Shown piece after piece: positions 58,830 through 64,000 of a stretch of DNA of 64,000 nt. The stretch's first letter is position 1, and every line of letters starts with the position of its first letter. Source of the DNA: Caldilineaceae bacterium (GTDB lineage Bacteria; Chloroflexota; Anaerolineae; Caldilineales; Caldilineaceae); assembly GCA_026645575.1 (NCBI GenBank), contig JAPKMW010000052.1, positions 9,408-73,407 of the forward strand, read 5' to 3'. Position numbers and translations under genes: made by a program. The notes under the pieces were generated by a model, which was not told the origin of the DNA, made no database searches, and saw nothing but the letters and a program-made list of their open reading frames with translations.

Positions 58830-59687
58830 ATGAATTCAATTTATAAAAGCGCCAATGGCCGTGTAACCGTGCAAACCGCCTATGACAAACTCCTCAGTCA
58901 ACTGCCGGCCGACATCGAGCAGCACTATGTCGCCACCAGCCAGGGGCCAACCTTTGTGCTGGCAGCAGGCAAGCTTGACGCACCGCCGCTTGTCTTTTTT
59001 CACGGTTCACTCTCGAATTCAATCACCTGGGGATGGGAGTTGCGCCGGCTTGCCCCCAACTTTCGGGTCTATGCCATCGACATGATTGGGGAAGCGGGCA
59101 AGAGCGCTGAGGCGCGACCCAGCCTACACAGCGCAGCGTACCGTCAATGGTTGTGCGAACTGTTTCAACAGTTGGGCGTGGCCCAGCCAATTCTGGTTGG
59201 GCTATCGTTAGGCGGCTGGTTGGCGCTCGATTATGCCACCCATTTCCCCCAAGCGGTCAAGGGCTTAATCCTGATCAGCCCTGGCGGTGTGGGGCGAAAT
59301 CGCAATATCCTGCTCTGGGCCTTGCCCTATTTGTTGCTCGGCCAGTGGGGCATCAAGCGCTTCTACCGGCGCGTGCTTGGTCCGCTGGGCGACGAGCTTG
59401 CAGACACCGAACTGAGCCGCTTTTTACAGGCGATTGCCACCCATGTCACCCCACGGACCGAAGCGCTGCCCATTGTGAGCGATCAACAACTGGCGGCGCT
59501 CTCCTGTCCGGTCTTGTTACTGATTGGTGGCAAAGATGTCATGCTCTACCCGGAGGAAATTCGCACCCGGCTCAAGCGCCATGTAAAGCACTATGAGGAG
59601 GACTACTTGCCAGAGGCGGGTCACTACTTGGGGGATCAATCCGTCGCGATTGACCGCTTTCTGGCAAGCTTGGTTGCAACTGGTTAG
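58830..59687 (+). CDS. Alpha/beta hydrolase, PadR-controlled
   Basis: The 285-residue protein has an alpha/beta-hydrolase core: LVFFHGSLSNSITWGWELRR, the nucleophile Ser in LVGLSLGGWLALDYA near 127, Asp in LLLIGGKDVMLYP near 233, and His in LPEAGHYLGD near 265. The group includes esterases and haloalkane-type hydrolases; substrate is unknown. It is coupled to PadR. A second copy begins at 63537, with long stretches nearly identical. Confidence 0.88.
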   Translation: MNSIYKSANGRVTVQTAYDKLLSQLPADIEQHYVATSQGPTFVLAAGKLDAPPLVFFHGSLSNSITWGWELRRLAPNFRVYAIDMIGEAGKSAEARPSLHSAAYRQWLCELFQQLGVAQPILVGLSLGGWLALDYATHFPQAVKGLILISPGGVGRNRNILLWALPYLLLGQWGIKRFYRRVLGPLGDELADTELSRFLQAIATHVTPRTEALPIVSDQQLAALSCPVLLLIGGKDVMLYPEEIRTRLKRHVKHYEEDYLPEAGHYLGDQSVAIDRFLASLVATG

Positions 59688-59706
59688 ACCAACCAGTTAG
59701 TTTTTT
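59678..59706 (+). terminator. Rho-independent terminator
   Basis: AACTGGTT at 59678-59685, loop AGACC, AACCAGTT at 59691-59698, then AGTTTTTT. The stem overlaps the hydrolase stop codon. Confidence 0.75.
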
Positions 59707-59880
59707 AGAAAATTCATTGACCAGAAACCGCTGTGTTGGTAGAAATGCACATCTATCTGAGATTGTTACGTGGTGCCATCGAAAATGGCTCAACGGGAAT
59801 TCAGGGGTAGGAATTGAGCGAAAGATCATGAAGAAAGCCATTGTCTTTTTCTCATGCTCAGGCGTACATTGGAATCCAGA

Positions 59881-60310
59881 TCAGTCAACTGAAGAATTAG
59901 GGATGGCAGTCGCACTGCGGAGCAATCTCTCCGCTAATTGCAACACTTCTTGGCGCAAATCTGGCGGCTGATGAATGACAAAGGGCAGATGCAGCCCGCA
60001 CAGAAAACGTGCCACACTGCTCAGCTCGCCATGCTGGGTTTGAAAGAGGACACCGTTCTCCGTTTCGGTCAGCGTGCCAAAGAAACTACCGATCTGATGT
60101 TGCACAGTGCGTAGCGGCGCTTGAAACTCCACGGCGATCTGCCAGGTCGGTGTGGTTTGGGCAATCTGCTCCATGATAAATGCTTCGCAGTCAAAGCCCT
60201 CGCTGCGCACAAAAAAGCTCAGTCAACACCTGCATCTGCTCGATATGATCGAGGCGAAAGGTGCGATACTCGCGCCGCAAGCTGCTTGACCTGCTCGCCC
60301 AGAGGCGTAT
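59881..60310 (-). pseudogene. WYL-domain regulator remnant, frameshift in a T-run
   Basis: One frame reads LRREYRTFRLDHIEQMQVLT, a WYL core, ending at a run of six T. Removing one T restores LFVRSEGFDCEAFIMEQIAQ and the rest of the C-terminus to a stop at 59881. The N-terminal HTH is absent. It is a truncated and frameshifted relative of the regulator at 56360. The segment 60311-60449 has no clear gene, and 59707-59880 likewise. Confidence 0.75.
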
Positions 60311-60449
60311 CCAAGCACATGCGGCGTGTCGCCTGCCACTGGAGCAGGCTTCGCTGGGCAGCGTCGGGGACGACGACGGGGAAGCTCGTCTTGATTCCCG
60401 GTTTGGCTTGAGGCTAAAGCCGCATGGCTAGTACGCGCTTGACAGACAG

Positions 60450-62003
60450 CTACCCACGTTTGAAGATGAGGAAGTATTGGTTGGCGAGGAATTTCAGATC
60501 CGCATCCAACACATAGCCTGCCTGCTTGAGTTCGACACAAACCGCTTCTGCCGAAATACGGTGATCGGCGGGCGGTCCTTCAGAAGCCTCGATGGTGTAG
60601 TCGATCACGGCGATCCGGGCGCCGGGTGCCAGGCTTTTGTTCAAATGGTCGAGATAGGCAACCCGATCTCCCATGTGGTGAAGCGTGTTCACCAGCAACG
60701 CCAGATTCGCTTGAACCGGCAGATCGGGTCTGGCTGGATCGATCGTGACGGGCAGCAAGTTGGCGAGGTTGCGTTCCCTGGCTTGGGCGGTCAGATAGTC
60801 GATCATCTCCGGTTGGGCATCAGCAGCAATGACTTTCACTTGTGGATAGGCTGCGGCGATGCGTAGCGCAAAGTAACCGGTGCCGGCACCGATGTCGGCA
60901 ACCACATCGGTGGGTTGTAAGCCCAAGTTTGCGATCACCTCAGCGGGGCGTTGGCTCTGGTCGCGCTCCGGTCCCTCTAGCACTTTCAACCAGCGCTCGA
61001 TGCCGCTGAATAGATTGTGATCGCCAGCCTGATGCCCCTGCTGTCCATGATGATTGTGGTGTCCGTGATGGTTGTGGTGTCCGTGAGTAGGCTGTGCCGG
61101 TGGGGCATGATGTACGCTCTGACCAAAAATAAGCGAGCGATGCGCCCCCAACCCTGCCATCGCGCCATCCGACATGGCAAAGGTCACATTCCCAGCCATG
61201 CTGGCGGCATCGCCGCAAGCAAAGACCCCAGCCACCGAGCTTTCTTTGGTGATGTCGGTTTGCACATAGGGGCCAAGGGGGCCGTCGGTGAACAGACAGC
61301 CAAGTTGTTCCGCCAGTGGGCTGGCAGCCTTGGTTTTGGCCGCCAGAAACAAACCGGCGAGCGCAACACTCCGCCCATCCTGGAGTTGCACAGTCGCACG
61401 GCTGCCGGTAATGGCAGTAACCAACTCGCGTTCAATGGTCACACCGCGTGCGTGCAGTTGTCTTTGCTGGTCGTCATTCGGCTCGACGATGCCATTTGTG
61501 AAGAAGGTTGTCGGTCCCCATTCGGGAATGAGCTGCGCTTGATGGAGCGATGCCGCACCCGTTGCCAGCACGCCGAGTGGGCCGCCATCCAGTTCGTAGC
61601 CATGACAATAGGGACAGTGAAAGACAGCTTGCCCCCACCGTTCCGCCAAGCCAGGAATGGCTGGTAGTTCATCAACGATACCGGTTGCCAACACGAGTTT
61701 CTTGGCGATGACGAGCTCCTCTTTTGCCAGATAAACCGTAAAAGTGTCGTCGCTTTTTTCAGCGCGCAACACCGTGCCATCACGCCAGGTCACATTGGGA
61801 TAGCGCAGCAGTTGCGTTTTGGCGTTGCTGGCGATTTCCCCCGGCGCTACCCCATCCTGCCCCAACACCCCATGCGAGCTGCTGGCAAAACGGTTGCGGC
61901 GTTGACCAGCGTCAATCACGCAAACGCTGCGCCGCCCGCGCGCTAGTTGCAGCGCCGCCGCCATTCCGGCGTAACTTCCTCCGACAACAATCACATCGTA
62001 CAT
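60450..62003 (-). CDS. Thioredoxin-reductase-like flavoprotein fused via His-rich linker to a SAM methyltransferase
   Basis: The ATG at 62003 (MYDVIVVGGSYAGMAAALQL) gives 517 residues, with an AGGAG in the upstream gene's tail as ribosome site. Residues 1-300 are an FAD/NAD(P)H disulfide oxidoreductase with CPYCHGYE (C130, C133), a Rossmann second domain and FACGDAASMAG. Residues 307-329 form a His-rich linker (HGHHNHHGHHNHHG), plausibly binding metal. From about 335 a class I methyltransferase follows: VVADIGAGTGYFALRIAAAY at 367-386, VNTLHHMGDRVAYLDHLN, and a C-terminus ending FLIFKRG. Combined redox and methyl transfer suggests thiol, selenium or metalloid chemistry. The Rrf2 gene lies 1 bp upstream. 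Confidence 0.85.
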   Translation of the reverse strand: MYDVIVVGGSYAGMAAALQLARGRRSVCVIDAGQRRNRFASSSHGVLGQDGVAPGEIASNAKTQLLRYPNVTWRDGTVLRAEKSDDTFTVYLAKEELVIAKKLVLATGIVDELPAIPGLAERWGQAVFHCPYCHGYELDGGPLGVLATGAASLHQAQLIPEWGPTTFFTNGIVEPNDDQQRQLHARGVTIERELVTAITGSRATVQLQDGRSVALAGLFLAAKTKAASPLAEQLGCLFTDGPLGPYVQTDITKESSVAGVFACGDAASMAGNVTFAMSDGAMAGLGAHRSLIFGQSVHHAPPAQPTHGHHNHHGHHNHHGQQGHQAGDHNLFSGIERWLKVLEGPERDQSQRPAEVIANLGLQPTDVVADIGAGTGYFALRIAAAYPQVKVIAADAQPEMIDYLTAQARERNLANLLPVTIDPARPDLPVQANLALLVNTLHHMGDRVAYLDHLNKSLAPGARIAVIDYTIEASEGPPADHRISAEAVCVELKQAGYVLDADLKFLANQYFLIFKRG

Positions 62004-62004
62004 T

Positions 62005-62547
62005 TTAGTTGCTCCTATCTGCTTGTTCACCGCAAAGCGCGATGATCTGCACAACTTCTTGCTCTGGGATCGCCTGTCTGTCGCAACCCCTAGGCGTTTG
62101 CGCGACGCCACGATCAACATTACGTTCTTGGCGAGCCTGATGCAATTGCTCGCGCAACTCGGCCAACGTTACTTCGCTGAAACGGGCCAAAAGCAACGCT
62201 TCCGCAGCACGAAATGTCTGATTCATCACCCTATTGACCGCTTGTTCAACCAGGCAACTGGGCGATTCGGTGCGATTACCGAGCGCGAGCATGGTTGGCG
62301 AGTCTAACGCGGAGTAAATGTCGCGCAGGGTCACTGTGTTGAGATCACAGGAGAGCTGCCAACCACCCCCATGCCCTTTTTCAGATTTGACAAAGCCACG
62401 TTTGCGCAGGCCCGCCAAAATTGTCCGAATGACAACGGGGTTGGTATCCATCATTTTCGCCATTTTTTCCGACGTAACCGGCTCATCGAGCTCGGCCATG
62501 TGCAGAAGAATGTGGAGAACACCGGAAAGTTTGCTGTCTAGTTTCAT
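62005..62547 (-). CDS. Rrf2-family transcriptional regulator
   Basis: The ATG at 62547 (MKLDSKLSGVLHILLHMAEL) gives 180 residues. The winged helix is clear: SEKMAKMMDTNPVVIRTILA then GLRKRGFVKSEKGHGGGWQL. Only one Cys (SPSCLVEQ) lies where Fe-S Rrf2 members have three, so redox sensing by a cluster is unlikely, although C-terminal Cys residues exist. A promoter with -10 TACAAT ends only 7 nt before the start codon, implying a leaderless mRNA. The gene probably represses itself and the fusion enzyme at 60450. Confidence 0.88.
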   Translation of the reverse strand: MKLDSKLSGVLHILLHMAELDEPVTSEKMAKMMDTNPVVIRTILAGLRKRGFVKSEKGHGGGWQLSCDLNTVTLRDIYSALDSPTMLALGNRTESPSCLVEQAVNRVMNQTFRAAEALLLARFSEVTLAELREQLHQARQERNVDRGVAQTPRGCDRQAIPEQEVVQIIALCGEQADRSN

Positions 62548-62621
62548 GTAACATATTGTATTACATGAAATGAGATGTGTCAAATCGGCTAGTTTCATGT
62601 AATATGAAATGTTACATGAAA
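62542..62621. promoter_or_regulatory. Rrf2 promoter and two 29-bp palindromes containing start codons
   Basis: Palindrome 1 (62542-62570) and palindrome 2 (62593-62621) share arms TTTCATGTAA and TTACATGAAA with 9-bp centres, 51 bp centre to centre. On the minus strand, TTGACA at 62583-62578, a 17-bp spacer and TACAAT at 62560-62555 form a promoter overlapping palindrome 1. The arm GTTACATGAAACT contains the Rrf2 start codon. The same sequence in palindrome 2 contains the ATG of the plus-strand stub at 62616. Confidence 0.8.
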
Positions 62622-62849
62622 CTGGGCAGCACCATATTCTACGATATTTGGGCCGGCAAAAGCCTACGGCCCAAGAGATTTCGAGCTAACCTATGCGCAG
62701 ATCTGAATGCGGTGTTTGATCTGCTGTTGTGCGGGGCGACCACCGCCCCCGTCGCGGCCACCTTCCCGTTAACCGAGGCAGTAGCGGCTATGACGCTGGC
62801 CGAACCTCGCACCATGCGCGGGAAGGTGGTATTGGTGCCGTCCCATTGA
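62616..62849 (+). pseudogene. MDR zinc-binding dehydrogenase C-terminal fragment
   Basis: The 77-codon frame opens at 62616 and reads STIFYDIWAGKSLRPKRFRA, LNAVFDLLLCGATTAPVAAT, FPLTEAVAAMTLAEPRT and GKVVLVP, the end of a quinone-oxidoreductase-like MDR protein. The catalytic and Rossmann parts are missing. Its start lies in palindrome 2, so it may still be transcribed divergently from Rrf2. Confidence 0.75.
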
Positions 62850-62995
62850 TTTGCGCTTCCACCACCGGCTCTCCCACCTGCGCGTGGTATTCGGAGCGAT
62901 TGTGGTGACACTGGCGGTGCTTCCGGTGGCGGATTCTTCGCCCCAGCATTTTACGTCGACTACAACCCGGTCACAGGACCGAACTTCTTCCCCAA

Positions 62996-63292
62996 ATGTT
63001 TACAACCGATCCGGGGCGGGCTGCGATCACCGGAAACCCCTACGATTTCGAGGCATTCGACATGTCGACCTTGCGTGGCATCGCGAAAACCGCACTCTAC
63101 TGGCGCAACAACGTCTCGGCGACTATCGAGAATATTGTCGAGCATTACAGTGATCACCTGCTCATCAAGTTCCTTCCGCTCATCCAGAAAGGGGAGAAGG
63201 AAGTGGGCGCCGATGGTGACATCGGTATTGACGTTGAAGCCCTAACCCGCCAACAGAAAGATGATCTGATTGCCTTTCTGAAGCGCCTGTAA
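62996..63292 (+). pseudogene. Di-haem cytochrome c peroxidase/MauG-like C-terminal fragment
   Basis: The frame contains MFTTDPGRAAITGNPYDFEA, FDMSTLRGIAKTALYWRNNV and SATIENIVEHYSD, then LTRQQKDDLIAFLKRL, matching the end of MauG-type peroxidases. No CxxCH haem motif is present, and the typical HNGS reads RNNV, so haem binding is lost. Upstream sequence around 62940-62995 seems to continue the gene in another frame. Confidence 0.7.
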
Positions 63293-63299
63293 GATCGCG

Positions 63300-63341
63300 C
63301 CGGCCCATGCGTCGCACGTTGGTGCGCGACGCATGGGCCGG
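63300..63341. terminator. Perfect 16-bp hairpin at the duplication junction
   Basis: CCGGCCCATGCGTCGC at 63300-63315 and its complement at 63326-63341 around a 10-nt loop. It ends 1 bp before homology to the PadR gene begins. Confidence 0.7.
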
Positions 63342-63342
63342 T

Positions 63343-63540
63343 AGGGAATTACACCTTTGTTTTGGTAAGTCGCAACCATCCAATCCGCGTGATACCATAG
63401 CACAGCGACGAACGTTTTTATGGGCAGCCATCTTTGAACAGCGGATGAAGGTCTACGCGCTGGAATTAACGTGGCTCCAGCAGACGCGCGATAAGCTGTT
63501 CGCTCTTGCTGCCAGTGCAGAAGGGAATGAGCAGGCATGA
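63343..63540 (+). pseudogene. PadR regulator 3' fragment (duplicate)
   Basis: From 63343 the sequence matches 58636 onward at a constant offset of 4707 bp, encoding RRTFLWAAIFEQRMKVYALE and the rest of the PadR C-terminus. The DNA-binding half is missing. The original stop TAG has changed, so the frame runs to a TGA overlapping the next start codon. Confidence 0.88.
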
Positions 63541-64000
63541 ATTCAATTTATAAAAGTGCCAATGGTCAGGCAGCCGTACAAGCCGCCTATGACAAACTCC
63601 TCAGCCAACTTCCGGCAGCAATTGAACAACGCTATGTCGCCACCAACCAGGGGCCAACCTTTGTGCTGGCAGCAGGCCAGCTTGACGCACCGCCGGTTGT
63701 CTTTTTTCATGGCTCGCTCTCCAATTCGATTACATGGGGGCGGGAGTTAATTCGTTTGGCTCCAAAGTTCCGTGTCTATGCCATTGATATGATTGGGGAG
63801 GCGGGCAAGAGCGCTGAGGCGCGCCCCAGTCTACACAGCGCAGCGTACCGTCAATGGTTGTGCGAACTGTTTCAACAGTTGGGCGTGGCCCAGCCGATTC
63901 TGGTTGGCCTATCGTTAGGCGGATGGTTGGCGCTCGATTATGCCACCCATTTCCCCCAAGCGGTCAAGGGCTTAATCCTGATCAGCCCTGGCGGTGTGGG
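63537..64000 (+). CDS. Alpha/beta hydrolase, second copy, 3' truncated by window
   Basis: The ATG at 63537 opens a frame that remains open to the window edge (154 codons): MNSIYKSANGQAAVQAAYDK, LVGLSLGGWLALDYA with the nucleophile Ser, and ISPGGVG. It aligns without gaps to 58830-59293. Differences cluster in the first 250 bp, while 63790-64000 is almost identical at the DNA level. That pattern suggests recent gene conversion. With its PadR lost it may be unregulated. Confidence 0.88.
   Translation, partial: MNSIYKSANGQAAVQAAYDKLLSQLPAAIEQRYVATNQGPTFVLAAGQLDAPPVVFFHGSLSNSITWGRELIRLAPKFRVYAIDMIGEAGKSAEARPSLHSAAYRQWLCELFQQLGVAQPILVGLSLGGWLALDYATHFPQAVKGLILISPGGV

Noticed and set aside
59828..59970. 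Short plus-strand frame starting MKKAIVFFSC
   Set aside because: The frame soon becomes antisense to the WYL remnant and has no conserved continuation.

Overview
The window (64 kb, moderately high GC) carries housekeeping genes (recX, uppP, queA) scattered among accessory metabolism, many one- and two-gene units, large multidomain signalling proteins, and intergenic spacers full of palindromes and short tandem repeats. Gene content and protein style (sugar ABC transporter without its own ATPase, multi-TM sensors ending in a STAND ATPase, WYL, PadR and AraC regulators, penicillin acylase, GH140-like hydrolase, orphan Flp pilin) suggest a filamentous member of the Chloroflexota, perhaps Caldilineae- or Anaerolineae-like. 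That is an inference; there is no rRNA or other taxonomic marker here. I found no tRNA, rRNA, CRISPR array, integrase or transposase.

Layout. 1-12 kb, mostly minus strand: RHH-like protein, GNAT-nitrilase fusion, recX, HlyIII-type membrane protein, LLM oxidoreductase, VOC protein, metallophosphoesterase, acetyltransferase with TauE/SafE exporter, GH140-like hydrolase, uppP, and two tandem 6-TM proteins with a four-cysteine tail. 12.5-16 kb: a hybrid histidine kinase and a receiver protein that converge and overlap. 16.3-22.8 kb: a plus-strand carbohydrate operon (lipoprotein binding protein, two permeases, two MDR dehydrogenases, one aldo-keto reductase). 22.9-35.2 kb: two proteins with related ATPase domains (one with a winged helix, one with an N-terminal membrane and GAF sensor) bracketing a cluster of NTF2-like proteins, a methyltransferase, an amidase and alpha/beta hydrolases. 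35.5-45 kb: S9 peptidase, P450, Rieske protein, MBL hydrolase, amidohydrolase, a MpsC-like protein behind a triple 31-bp repeat, and a HAD-menorin-like fusion. 45-58 kb: penicillin acylase, a gamma-glutamyl hydrolase, queA, Flp pilin, a kinase-like protein, CBS, SET and MmcQ proteins, VOC proteins and AraC/WYL regulators. 58-64 kb: a PadR-hydrolase pair that is partly duplicated, flanking an Rrf2-controlled thioredoxin-reductase-like/His-rich/methyltransferase fusion and several gene fragments.

Three themes stand out. First, at least four genes (AlaX, an alpha/beta hydrolase, a P450 and an NmrA-like SDR) survive as an intact start joined to an intact end with the middle deleted, and six more survive as one-sided fragments. 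Second, intergenic arrays with a strict 8-nt period, usually as facing inverted copies, recur at six loci, once inside queA. Third, the Rrf2 gene has a promoter that implies a leaderless mRNA, and two 29-bp palindromes in which the start codon is embedded; it sits directly upstream of the unusual redox-methyltransferase fusion.
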